A DNA stretch of 64,000 bases, from NCBI GenBank assembly GCA_937907395.1, contig CALCII010000011.1, forward strand, positions 682,001 through 746,000, written 5' to 3'. Under the pieces are notes generated by a model. That model saw only the letters and a program-made list of their open reading frames with translations, had not been told where the DNA came from and ran no database searches. The stretch comes from an uncultured Chitinophagaceae bacterium. GTDB taxonomy: Bacteria; Bacteroidota; Bacteroidia; Chitinophagales; Chitinophagaceae. Position 1 is the stretch's first letter. Every line of letters begins with the position of its first letter. Made by a program: the position numbers and the translations under genes. This document shows, in pieces, positions 8,158 to 18,000 of this stretch.

Positions 8158-10533
8158 ATGGAACGGAAACTGAAACTGCTTTTTTTATGTACGATATTAT
8201 CATCCTGCCTGTTTGCCCAGCAAGGGATCAAAGGTGTTGTCACAACAGTTGATGGAAAGGCGGCAGAATATGTAAGCGTTTATCTGAAAGAATTAAACAA
8301 AGGAACCGTAAGCCTGGAAGACGGGTCTTACCGGCTGTATAATGTGCCCGCCGGTGAGTATACAATTGTTGTATCATTTACAGGACTGGAAACAATTGAA
8401 AAAAAACTCAAAGTAAATGAAGGAGAAATCACAAATGCTTCATTTGTATTAAAAGAAAACGCAAGGCAGCTGAATGAAATTGTAATTGCCTACTTCCGTA
8501 GTGTAAATGATAAAGCCACGGTATTTGGGAAATCACTTATTAAACCAATGGATCTGCCCCAGGCAATGGCAACTGTAAATGAAACCGTGATCAGGGATCA
8601 GCAGGCGCAACGTCTGAGCGACGTTGTAAAAAATGTAAACGGCGTTTACCTGGGTACAACAAGAGCGAATACACAGGAGTCGTTTTATGCCAGAGGATAT
8701 AGTTTTTCGTCTACTAATATGTTTAAGAACGGCTCACGTGTAAATGCGGGTGCAATGCCGGAAATGAGCTCTCTTGAAAGTGTTGAAATATTAAAAGGAG
8801 GAGCAGCTATTCTCTATGGTAATGTAGCTCCGGGTGGCGTGTTAAATATGGTAACCAAGAAACCGAAATTTGAGTTCGGGGGCGATGTAAACCTGCGTGC
8901 AGGGAGTTATGAACTATGGAAACCTTCAATTGATATTTATGGCCCCATCAACCGGTCAGTGGCATACAGGTTGAACGCCACTTTTGAAACTGCCAACAGT
9001 TACCGAAACCAGGTATCGTCAACCCGCCGGTATATTAACCCTTCTTTTCTGTTTAAATTAAATAAGAAAACAGAGTTGATAATGGAGGGAGATTATCTTA
9101 ATCACAAGTTTACCCCGGACTTTGGTATCGGTAGTCTGGATAATACAGTTATTCCCAATGTGCCCCGTTCCCGGTTTATGGGAGCCAGCTGGCAATATAA
9201 CACTACACAGCAGGCAACTGTGTCCGCAACAATAAAACGTACGATCAGCAATAATTGGCAAATCAGCAGTGTGCTTTCATATCAACAGTTTGTGCGTGAT
9301 TACTATGCCGTGGAACGTATCCAGGCAAAAGCAAACGGAGATTGGGCAAGACCTTTGGGTCGTGTGGATACCAAAGAAAATTTTTATACCGGACAAATTA
9401 ACCTGAACGGAAAATTCAAAACTGGCAAAGTGGAACATACAATTTTGGCTGGAGCCGATGCAGATCGTTATTTAACAGAGACCTATAATTATGATATACA
9501 GGGGAAGATATATGACACAATTAATATTCTGAATCCGGATAAGTTTGTGCAGCGTACCGATATTCCTCTTGCTACCCGCCTTACCTGGGTTAAAACACCA
9601 GTCTATCGTGTAGGGGCTTATGTACAGGATCTTATCAGTATTACATCTAAAATCAAACTGCTTGCAGGTGTTCGTTGGTCTATGCAGGAGTCTGCGCCTG
9701 CCACTACCACTTATCTGCTAAAAGATTCAATTGCAAAAGGGAAACTTCAGAATGATCATGCTTTTTCGCCTCGCCTCGGACTTGTGTATCGTATGAAACC
9801 AACAATATCATTCTTTACCAGTTACTCAAATTCTTTTACAATTAATACCGGATTAGATATTTATAACAATGTATTGGCGCCTTCAATCATCGATCAGTTT
9901 GAAGTGGGCATGAAGAATATCTTCTTCAAAGGAAAAGTGACGGTGAATCTTACAATGTATAAAATTATCAACAGCAACCTGGCTCAAACAGCGCAGTTCG
10001 ATAAAAACGGTAATCCAAACAGTAACAGTAACCTGAAAGAATTAACAGGTCAAACAACGAGTAACGGTATTGAGCTGGATTTCACCGCCAATCCTTTGAA
10101 AGGTTTTTCGGTAATGGCTGGTTACAGTTACAACGATATGCGTTATACAAAAACACCAGGAACCGTGGGTAGTTATATCAAAGGAGACCGTCTTGTAAAT
10201 ACACCAGCACATACAGCCAATGCCAGTGCTTTTTATACTGTTGCAAAGGGCAAACTTAATGGATTGAAGTTAGGTGCCGGTGCTTACTATGTAGGCGATC
10301 GTTTGGGAGGATGGAATAATACCCTTGGCCAATCACAGAATTACTCAAGAATCATTGCTGTAAAAAGTTTTGTAACCGTTGATATAACAGCAGGCTATAC
10401 AGTGAAGCGGATTTCGTTACTTGCAAAACTGTCGAATCTTACGAATGTGTTGAACTATTATGTACATGAGAATTACAGTATTAACCCTATCCCTCCCCGT
10501 CAGTTGGTGGCAACAGTCAGCTACAGATTTTGA
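8158..10533 (+). CDS. TonB-dependent siderophore receptor
   Basis: Outer-membrane receptor likely importing a ferric siderophore. The 791 residues comprise a signal peptide (cleaved after LSSCLFAQ), a carboxypeptidase-regulatory-like domain (about 22-100; GIKGVVTTVDGKAAEYVSVY), a plug domain (about 120-235, with SLESVEILKGGAAILYGNV) and a 22-strand barrel ending in an aromatic residue (QLVATVSYRF). The plug and NVNGVYLG segment fit the FhuA/FpvA-type siderophore receptor family. Preceded by an AraC regulator and followed by a PepSY membrane protein, a common arrangement for iron-siderophore import and reduction. Confidence 0.93.
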   Translation: MERKLKLLFLCTILSSCLFAQQGIKGVVTTVDGKAAEYVSVYLKELNKGTVSLEDGSYRLYNVPAGEYTIVVSFTGLETIEKKLKVNEGEITNASFVLKENARQLNEIVIAYFRSVNDKATVFGKSLIKPMDLPQAMATVNETVIRDQQAQRLSDVVKNVNGVYLGTTRANTQESFYARGYSFSSTNMFKNGSRVNAGAMPEMSSLESVEILKGGAAILYGNVAPGGVLNMVTKKPKFEFGGDVNLRAGSYELWKPSIDIYGPINRSVAYRLNATFETANSYRNQVSSTRRYINPSFLFKLNKKTELIMEGDYLNHKFTPDFGIGSLDNTVIPNVPRSRFMGASWQYNTTQQATVSATIKRTISNNWQISSVLSYQQFVRDYYAVERIQAKANGDWARPLGRVDTKENFYTGQINLNGKFKTGKVEHTILAGADADRYLTETYNYDIQGKIYDTINILNPDKFVQRTDIPLATRLTWVKTPVYRVGAYVQDLISITSKIKLLAGVRWSMQESAPATTTYLLKDSIAKGKLQNDHAFSPRLGLVYRMKPTISFFTSYSNSFTINTGLDIYNNVLAPSIIDQFEVGMKNIFFKGKVTVNLTMYKIINSNLAQTAQFDKNGNPNSNSNLKELTGQTTSNGIELDFTANPLKGFSVMAGYSYNDMRYTKTPGTVGSYIKGDRLVNTPAHTANASAFYTVAKGKLNGLKLGAGAYYVGDRLGGWNNTLGQSQNYSRIIAVKSFVTVDITAGYTVKRISLLAKLSNLTNVLNYYVHENYSINPIPPRQLVATVSYRF

Positions 10534-10559
10534 GCATTTAATCAATAAATTTTCATCAG

Positions 10560-10588
10560 GGGAGGCATTTGTTTGCGCTCCCTTTTTT
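10560..10588 (+). terminator. Hairpin with T-run between receptor and PepSY gene
   Basis: GGGAG/CTCCC stem (10560-10564 and 10578-10582) strengthened by an inner GC/GC pairing, followed by six Ts. It sits 26 bases past the receptor stop and may cause partial termination before the PepSY gene. Confidence 0.5.
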
Positions 10589-10605
10589 AATCAGCATCTA
10601 TCATT

Positions 10606-11901
10606 ATGGGCATAGAAAAATCAGGTAAAAGTAAATGGCAGCGAACCCGAAAATTGGCTAATGATATTCACTTGTGGCTGGGGCTTGCAAGTGGTTTAAT
10701 TGTAATAGCCGTTTGTTTCAGCGGAACCGTTTATGTGTTTAATACAGAGATATCAGAGCATGCTGCCCCGCATTTATATTGTGTTGAAGCGAAAGAGGGT
10801 GAAGCCCGGTTGCCTATAGATACATTACTTGTACGTGCAAAACAAAATGCAACGGGTAAAATTTCCGGAATTACGGTTCCTGCCGGTTCAGATCGCACCT
10901 TCCAGTTTATATTCAGAAAAGAGGAGGAGACAAGTCAACGGGGTGGCAGTACTGTTTACATGGTAAATCCTTATACAGGAGAGGTGGTAGGAACTTCCAA
11001 TGAAAAAAACGGGACAAAAGAATTTATGAGAGCCATGTTTAGTTTGCATCGTTGGTTATTGCTGGACCGGATAGAGAAGCCGCTTATCAAAGGGGTACCC
11101 AATCGTGAATTGGGAAGTATGATCACTGGATGGGCTACAATCATATTTACAATCGGGTGTATAACCGGGCTTATTATCTGGTTCCCTCAGAAAGCAAAAT
11201 ACTGGAAACAAGGGTTAAAAATTAAGTGGAATGCTGGCTGGAAACGGGTGAACCATGATCTGCACAATACGCTTGCCTTTTATTCGCTGATTTTTTTATT
11301 GCTGATGGGACTTACCGGGCCTCAATGGTCATTTGAATGGTACCGCACCGGTTTGCAAAAAACATTAGGTACTTATAAGCCCGGAGAAAAAGGAAAAGGT
11401 GAAGGAAGAGGTGAACAGGAAAGAAGAGGCGAGGTCAGAATGGAAAGAAGAAGGGAGGGGCCGCCAGTGAAACAATCAGAAAGGGTGCTGCAAAATAGCC
11501 GCCAATCAGTGGATTCTTTGACATCGGCAACTGTACAGATTTCAGCAGATGAATATTTGAGGATTGCAGATAGTATACTTCCGTTCAAGGGAACAACAAT
11601 GATCAACTTTGCTGTAGGTCCGGATGCAAAAACAATCATCAGCAAAACAAAAACAGGCTTTTTTGCACCTGCTGCCGGCGACAGAATTACAATAGATCCT
11701 GTTACCGGTAAAGTGCTCAAAACAGATATTTTCAGGAAGAAGCCACTAAACGAACGTATTGCAGGCTCCATAAAAGCAATCCATATTGGAAATGTATATG
11801 GCACTTTCACCAAGTTGCTATATTTTCTGGCTTGTTTAATTGCAACCACATTGCCTGTTACCGGACTCATGATCTGGCTCAATAAAAAAAGAAGACAGTA
11901 A
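10606..11901 (+). CDS. PepSY-associated transmembrane protein (ferric reductase-like)
   Basis: Inner-membrane protein of 431 residues from the PepSY_TM/PiuB group, often found with siderophore receptors and thought to help reduce or release iron. Visible: first helix (WLGLASGLIVIAVCFSG), a periplasmic PepSY region (about 50-150), helices near 165-190 and 222-240, and a last helix at the C-terminus (LPVTGLMIWLNKK). Histidines lie around the membrane segments (HLWLG, SLHRWLLLD, VNHDLHNTL), as in this family. Odd: a very charged insert of about 35 residues after GTYKPGEKGKGEGRGEQERR, nearly all Gly, Glu, Lys and Arg, unlike the rest of the protein. Confidence 0.88.
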   Translation: MGIEKSGKSKWQRTRKLANDIHLWLGLASGLIVIAVCFSGTVYVFNTEISEHAAPHLYCVEAKEGEARLPIDTLLVRAKQNATGKISGITVPAGSDRTFQFIFRKEEETSQRGGSTVYMVNPYTGEVVGTSNEKNGTKEFMRAMFSLHRWLLLDRIEKPLIKGVPNRELGSMITGWATIIFTIGCITGLIIWFPQKAKYWKQGLKIKWNAGWKRVNHDLHNTLAFYSLIFLLLMGLTGPQWSFEWYRTGLQKTLGTYKPGEKGKGEGRGEQERRGEVRMERRREGPPVKQSERVLQNSRQSVDSLTSATVQISADEYLRIADSILPFKGTTMINFAVGPDAKTIISKTKTGFFAPAAGDRITIDPVTGKVLKTDIFRKKPLNERIAGSIKAIHIGNVYGTFTKLLYFLACLIATTLPVTGLMIWLNKKRRQ

Positions 11902-11983
11902 TTGTGTAAACAGGCCAACCAGTTTCTGATGACGTTTTTCTGATGTTTGAAATCACCTTAGGAACTGTTCGTTCAACGAGGAT

Positions 11984-12030
11984 TGTCACTAAACTGTCAA
12001 ACCTCTTTGTCAGAAGAGTTCATGACAGTT
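11984..12030. promoter_or_regulatory. TGTCA repeat cluster before the haem receptor
   Basis: Within 47 bases there are three direct copies of TGTCA (11984, 11995, 12008) and one inverted TGACA. AACTGTCA (11992-11999) and TGACAGTT (12023-12030) form an 8-bp inverted repeat. The cluster ends 46 bases before the start codon, a typical operator position; the cognate regulator is unknown. Confidence 0.35.
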
Positions 12031-12076
12031 CTGTGATGAATGAAACAATTGTGAATTTCACATTTGCAGTGAATTT

Positions 12077-14227
12077 ATGACTGCACGATTTGTTTTATTC
12101 TTTACCGGACTGATTACTTTCTTTGCTTCGGAGGCGCAGGAGATTTCTTTTTCATCCGATTCTGCAAAACTGCTTACAGAAGTGGTGGTAACGGCTACCC
12201 GTACTGAGCGCAGGCTGGGTAATGTAGCGGTACCGGTTTCTGTTATCTCACAAAAACAAATTCAACAAGCTGGCTCTTTGCGTTTGAGAGACCTTTTGCA
12301 GGAAACAACGGGTTTGTTTCTCACCGCCGGGTTTGGTGCCGGTGTGCAAATGCAGGGCCTGAATCCCGATTATACATTAATTCTGATCGACGGTGAGCCA
12401 CTGGTTGGTAGAACAGCCGGTGTGCTCGACCTTAACCGCATTGCAATTGGCAATATCAAAAAAATTGAAATTGTGAAAGGCCCTTCGTCCAGTTTGTATG
12501 GATCAGAGGCAATGGCAGGTGTGATTAATATCATTACCGATCGTTCCCGGAAAGAACTGCTCAATGCAAGCCTTCGTTACGGGTTTGGAAACCCGGATGA
12601 AGGTTGGTCACTTCCCTTCGGTAACAAAGCATTCAAGCAAACAGATGTCAGCTTCAATGCCGGTGTAACGCTTGGTAAGTTTTCTTTCAAGTATAGTGGC
12701 AATGCATTGTACAGTGATGTAATTGGTTACCGTATTAATTCAAACAACCGGGTACCACAACCGGTAGGCCGCTTTACCAATATGCTCAAGCTGGGATATA
12801 CGGTAAATGAAAAAGCTGTATTGGATGTATCAATCCGCAATGGATATGACTACATCAAAAAAGAAATTTCAGTTAGCAATATTGGCGGAGTAAGTAATTC
12901 TTACGGAAGAGAAATTAATAACGACTGGAATATCAACCCGGTCTTTACGTATAAGTTCAGTAAAAAAGTAAAATCTGCCTTTAGGGGATATATCTCACGA
13001 TTCAACGGCGATGAAAAACTACGTTTCAAAGAAAAGCCCGATAGCCTTTACTATGATGGATTTTTTCAGCGTTTCTATAAAGTAGAAAATCAAACAGATA
13101 TTACACTGAAGAACATGACATTTACCGGTGGTGCTGGTTATATCATTGACCAGGCCCGTTCCACCAGGTATGATAACAGCAGTTCTGTTAAACAAAATAC
13201 AATCGCATACGGATTCCTTCAGTATGAATGGACACCCGTTGAAAAAATGAATGTGATTGCAGGCCTTCGTTATGACGATAATAAATTGTATGCAGCTGCT
13301 TTCAGTCCCAAGCTGGCAGTTCGTTACAATTTCAGCACAAAATTCTACGCCAATGCATCGGTAGGCCGTGGGTTTAAAGCACCCGACTTCCGTCAGCTGT
13401 ACCTCAACTTCACCAATGTGGCAGCCGGAGGGTATTCTGTATTTGGAACAATTGATGCAATTAAAATTATTACACAATTGCAGCAAAGAGGTGAAATTGC
13501 CGAACTCACAGATGATTTCAATAAACTCAGTACCCTTACTCCTGAATACAGTACAGGTGTGAACATCGGTGCAGGATTTATGCCTTCATCAAAACTGTCA
13601 GTCACAATCAACCTGTTTCGTAATGATATAGATAATTTAATTGAATCACGCCAGGTAGCCACACGAAACAACGGAACTCAGATCTATAGCTACATCAATG
13701 TGAAGAAAGCCTATACACAAGGACTGGAAACCGAAATCAAATGGATGCCCGTTAAACATCTTACACTCACAACGGGTTACCAGTTTTTGCTTACGGCAGA
13801 TAAAGAAGAACTAAAACGAATTAAAAACGGCATAGAACCTGTTCGTGATAATAATAACATCTCACGCACTTTGCTGCGCAGTGAATATTTTGGATTACCC
13901 AACCGCAGCCGCCACATGGCCAACCTGAAACTGACGTATGAAAACAAGGATCAGGTTTTTGCTACAGTCCGTTCTGTTTACAGGAGCCGTTGGGCGATCA
14001 GCAATACAAGTGGTAATACTGTTTATGATGAATTTGATGAGTTTGCTGCTGGCTTTGTAATGGTAAACCTTTCGGCCGGAAAAGAATTCAAAAATGGTAT
14101 TCGTCTGCAGGCAGGCATGGACAATGTATTGAACTACCAGGATATCAATAACCTGCCCAATCTCAACGGGCGGACCATCTACACTTCAATTTTCTACGAT
14201 TTTAATAAAAACAAAAAAACCAGGTGA
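12077..14227 (+). CDS. TonB-dependent receptor, HmuR-like
   Basis: Outer-membrane TonB receptor of 716 residues: signal peptide (to SEAQ), a TonB box-like segment (LTEVVVTATRTERR), plug (about 45-160, with IGNIKKIEIVKGPSSSLYGS) and barrel containing a FKAPDFRQLYLNF block (about residue 433) like the FRAP region of haem receptors. There is no carboxypeptidase-like N-terminal domain, unlike the receptor at 8158. The gene is immediately followed by an HmuY-like gene (two-base gap between stop and ATG), which points to haem as the substrate. BtuB-like cobalamin uptake is the main alternative. Confidence 0.9.
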   Translation: MTARFVLFFTGLITFFASEAQEISFSSDSAKLLTEVVVTATRTERRLGNVAVPVSVISQKQIQQAGSLRLRDLLQETTGLFLTAGFGAGVQMQGLNPDYTLILIDGEPLVGRTAGVLDLNRIAIGNIKKIEIVKGPSSSLYGSEAMAGVINIITDRSRKELLNASLRYGFGNPDEGWSLPFGNKAFKQTDVSFNAGVTLGKFSFKYSGNALYSDVIGYRINSNNRVPQPVGRFTNMLKLGYTVNEKAVLDVSIRNGYDYIKKEISVSNIGGVSNSYGREINNDWNINPVFTYKFSKKVKSAFRGYISRFNGDEKLRFKEKPDSLYYDGFFQRFYKVENQTDITLKNMTFTGGAGYIIDQARSTRYDNSSSVKQNTIAYGFLQYEWTPVEKMNVIAGLRYDDNKLYAAAFSPKLAVRYNFSTKFYANASVGRGFKAPDFRQLYLNFTNVAAGGYSVFGTIDAIKIITQLQQRGEIAELTDDFNKLSTLTPEYSTGVNIGAGFMPSSKLSVTINLFRNDIDNLIESRQVATRNNGTQIYSYINVKKAYTQGLETEIKWMPVKHLTLTTGYQFLLTADKEELKRIKNGIEPVRDNNNISRTLLRSEYFGLPNRSRHMANLKLTYENKDQVFATVRSVYRSRWAISNTSGNTVYDEFDEFAAGFVMVNLSAGKEFKNGIRLQAGMDNVLNYQDINNLPNLNGRTIYTSIFYDFNKNKKTR

Positions 14228-14229
14228 CA

Positions 14230-14898
14230 ATGAAAACGAGAATGATTCTTTTAGCTTTAGTTTCTGTAGTAGCGTTTACTGCTTGCAAAAAAGAAAAGCA
14301 AAAAACAAATACAACCAGCCCTACAGCGTTCAATGTAAGTGTGAGCGGCAAGATTGTAACCGTGAAAAATCTTCCTGCAGATACAATTGTTGGAATCACT
14401 TCACAAGGGCAGCCTTATGGCGCCGGCAAGTACAGTTTCTTTAGCCTTGAAACAAATACATGGGTGCCCAACAGCGACTCTGCCACTACTAAATGGGATC
14501 TGGCTTTTGGCGGTTCCACCATTCGTGTGAACAACGTAACCAGTGGTCCCGGTGCTGGTGGTGCATTTGTTCAACTGGCCAATTTTGATGATGTGACAGA
14601 TGTGTCAAACGATTCAACATTTCGTGTAGATAACCATCCCGTAAGCTATGCCATTCCGAAAGGTTCCGGTAAAGGTTGGTACAATTATGATGGTGTGAAT
14701 GTGCTGCTTACTCCTCTTGCAGGCCGCACACTCATTATACGCACAGCCAGCGGTAAGTATGCCAAAGTGGAGATCCTGAATTTTTACAAAGGCGGAGTAA
14801 CTCCGGCTACTTCTGCCAGCGATGAGATTAAAACGTATCAGCAACGTTTTTATACATTCCGTTATACATTCCAGGCAAACGGAAGCAAAACTTTTTGA
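14230..14898 (+). CDS. HmuY-like haem-binding lipoprotein
   Basis: A 222-residue lipoprotein (signal ending FTAC) with the HmuY signatures TKWDLAFGGSTIRVNN, a GPGAGGAF loop, RTASGKYAKVEILNFYKG and the C-terminal YTFRYTFQANGS. HmuY proteins of Porphyromonas and relatives capture haem at the surface and hand it to HmuR. The ATG at 14230 is two bases after the receptor stop, so the two are translationally linked. The gene ends before a clear terminator. Whether haem-ligating residues are conserved cannot be judged by eye. Confidence 0.85.
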   Translation: MKTRMILLALVSVVAFTACKKEKQKTNTTSPTAFNVSVSGKIVTVKNLPADTIVGITSQGQPYGAGKYSFFSLETNTWVPNSDSATTKWDLAFGGSTIRVNNVTSGPGAGGAFVQLANFDDVTDVSNDSTFRVDNHPVSYAIPKGSGKGWYNYDGVNVLLTPLAGRTLIIRTASGKYAKVEILNFYKGGVTPATSASDEIKTYQQRFYTFRYTFQANGSKTF

Positions 14899-14918
14899 GT
14901 GTTAGGTTAGGATTGAGA

Positions 14919-14942
14919 GGGCCCCTTTTAAGGGGCCTTTTT
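14919..14942 (+). terminator. Terminator after the haem-uptake genes
   Basis: GC-rich 8-bp stem (GGCCCCTT / AAGGGGCC, 14920-14927 and 14930-14937) with a two-base loop, followed by a T-run. It ends the hmuR/hmuY-like unit. Confidence 0.8.
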
Positions 14943-14968
14943 CATTTTCATTCCCTGTTGAACTTTCT

Positions 14969-14976
14969 TACCTTTG
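14969..14976 (+). promoter_or_regulatory. Candidate -7 promoter element for ileS
   Basis: TACCTTTG matches TAnnTTTG, 36 bases before the ileS ATG and just after the upstream terminator. Its position means the in-frame TTG at 14974 cannot be the start codon if this promoter is used. Confidence 0.45.
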
Positions 14977-15012
14977 CACACCTTTCAAAGCAAGACTGAA
15001 CAAGGAGTTTGT

Positions 15013-18000
15013 ATGAGTTTAAAATACAGGGAGTTTTCCCAATTAAATCTTCCGTCTGTAGACCAGGAAATCCTCAGCAAATGGCAGGAGGAGCAGGCAT
15101 TTGAGAAAAGTGTGGAATTAAGAGATGGCGCAACACCTTTTGTGTTTTATGAAGGTCCGCCCAGTGCCAATGGTATGCCCGGCATCCATCACGTTATTTC
15201 CAGAACACTGAAAGATCTCGTTTGCCGTTACAAAACCATGCAAGGGTTCCAGGTAAAACGAAAAGGAGGATGGGATACACATGGTTTACCCGTGGAATTA
15301 GGCGTTGAGAAAGAATTAGGCATTACCAAAGAAGATATTGGTAAAAAAATCAGCGTTGAAGCGTATAACCAGAAATGCCGGGAGGCGGTGCTGCGTTTTA
15401 AAGATAAATGGGACGATATTACCCAGAAGATGGGTTATTGGGTAGACCTGAACAATCCCTACATCACTTTTGAAAACAATTACATTGAAAGTTTATGGTG
15501 GCTGCTCAAACAGATGTACAAAAAAGGACTGTTGTATGAAAGTGTGAGCATTCAGCCTTATTCCCCGGCTGCAGGAACGGGCCTCAGCTCACATGAACTC
15601 AACCAGCCCGGTACCTATAAAGATGTAAAAGATACCAGTGCCACCGTTATGTTCCGTGCTGCACAGGATGAAAAGAGTAAGTTCCTGCACGATGCCGTAC
15701 ACGGTGCCGAGGTGTTTTTCATGGCATGGACCACCACTCCATGGACCCTGCCCAGTAACCTCGGTTTAACGGTTGGGCCCAATATTGAATATGCATTGGT
15801 GCAAACGTTTAATCCTTACACGCATCTTCCCATTAATGTGGTGCTGGCAAAAGATCTCATTTCAAAATACCTGAAAGCAGAAGGAGAGAACGGAGATTTT
15901 GATGGATACAACGGTGAACAAAAACTCATTCCCTGGAAAACAGTAGCCACATTCAAAGGTTCACAGTTAGAAGGCCTGCATTACGAACAATTACTGCCTT
16001 ACGAAGCCAACAGCATTGAAGAAGTAAAACGTATTACACCCGATGCCGATCCGTTCCGCATTATTGTGGGTGATTTTGTTACTACAGAAGATGGTACCGG
16101 TATTGTACATACGGCTCCTGCTTTTGGTGCCGATGACTATAAAGTGGGTAAGAAGTTCAACATTGGTATCATCACCATGGTGGACAGGGAAGGAAAGTTT
16201 GTAGATGGATTGGGCGAGTTCAGCAATCGTTATGTAAAAAATTATAAAGACGATCCGGAGTATGCAGATGTGAATGTAGATATCTGCGTAAAACTCAAAA
16301 AAGAAAACCGGGCGTTTAAAGTAGAAAAATACGAACACAGTTATCCGCATTGCTGGAGAACCGATAAACCTATTCTTTATTATCCGCTGGATGCCTGGTT
16401 CATCAAAACCACGGCCTTGAAAGACCGGATGGTGGAACTTAATAAAACCATCAACTGGAAACCCAAATCAACCGGCGAAGGCCGCTTTGGAAATTGGTTG
16501 GAGAATATGGTGGACTGGAATCTCAGCCGCAGCCGCTATTGGGGCACACCTTTGCCTGTATGGAGAACAGAAGATGGAGAAGAAGAAATCTGCATTGGTT
16601 CTGTGGAAGAGTTGTTGCAGGAAGCCGAAAAAGCAAAACAGGCGTTGGGTGGCGATGTGAACGCAAGTATCTCTAAAGAGAAACTGGATTTACACAAACC
16701 CTTTGTGGATTCAATTGTGCTGGTGAGTGCTTCGGGTAAGCCCATGAAACGTGTGGCCGATCTGATCGACGTTTGGTTCGATAGTGGTGCCATGCCGTAT
16801 GCACAATGGCATTTTCCATTTGAAAATGTTCAAACATTCGCCCAAAACTATCCTGCCGATTTTATTGCCGAAGGGGTGGACCAAACAAGAGGTTGGTTTT
16901 ATACACTTCATGCTATTGGTTCGCTGGTGAAAGAATCGGTACAGGAAGAATTGAAGAAGCATGGTGTGGAAGTGAACGATCAGAAATATCCCGGTCTTGC
17001 TTATAAAACCGTTGTTTCGAACGGATTGGTGCTGGATAAGAACGGCAACAAAATGAGTAAGCGTTTGGGTAATGTGGTGGATCCGTTCCAAACCATTCAA
17101 ACATACGGCGCCGATGCTACCAGGTGGTATCTCATCACCAATGCATCACCGTGGGATAATCTCAAATTTGATATTGAAGGCATCAAAGAAGTACAACGTA
17201 AATTCTTTGGTACACTTTATAATACCTACCAGTTCTTTGTATTGTATGCCAATGTAGATGGCTTTACATTCAAAGAAGAATATATTCCTGTTGATCAGCG
17301 TCCGGAAATTGACCGCTGGATTCTATCATCGCTCAATACCTTGATCAAACAAGTGACGGAAGCAATGGATGATTACGAACCAACACAGGCCGGACGATTG
17401 ATTGAAACATTCACCGACGAACACCTGAGCAACTGGTATGTGCGTCTTTGCCGCCGTCGTTTCTGGAAAGGAGAGTATGAACACGATAAAATCTGTGCGT
17501 ATCAAACTCTGTACGAATGCCTGGTTACTGTTGCTAAGTTGATGGCGCCAGTATCACCATTCTTCAGTGACCTGTTGTACCGCAACCTCAACCAGGTAAC
17601 TCAGCTCAACAATGAAACATCGGTTCACCATACGTTGTATCCTGTTGCAGATGTTGCAAAGATGGATGCTGGTTTGGAAGAGCGGATGCAGTTGGCACAG
17701 GATGCCTCTTCACTGGTGCTCTCACTTCGCAAGAAAGTGAATATAAAGGTTCGTCAGCCTTTGCAAAAAGTACTCATCCCGGTGCTCAACCCGGCTATGA
17801 AAGAACAATTGCAAAAAGTGGAAGACCTCATCCGCAATGAAGTAAACGTAAAAGAAATCGAATACCTCACGCCGGATAATACCTTCATCAAAAAGAAAAT
17901 CAAACCCAATTTCCAGGTGCTGGGTAAAAAGCTGGGTGGAAAGATGAAAGCCGTGGCAACAGCCCTTGGCAACTTCAGCCAGGAACAAATAGCCGAACTG

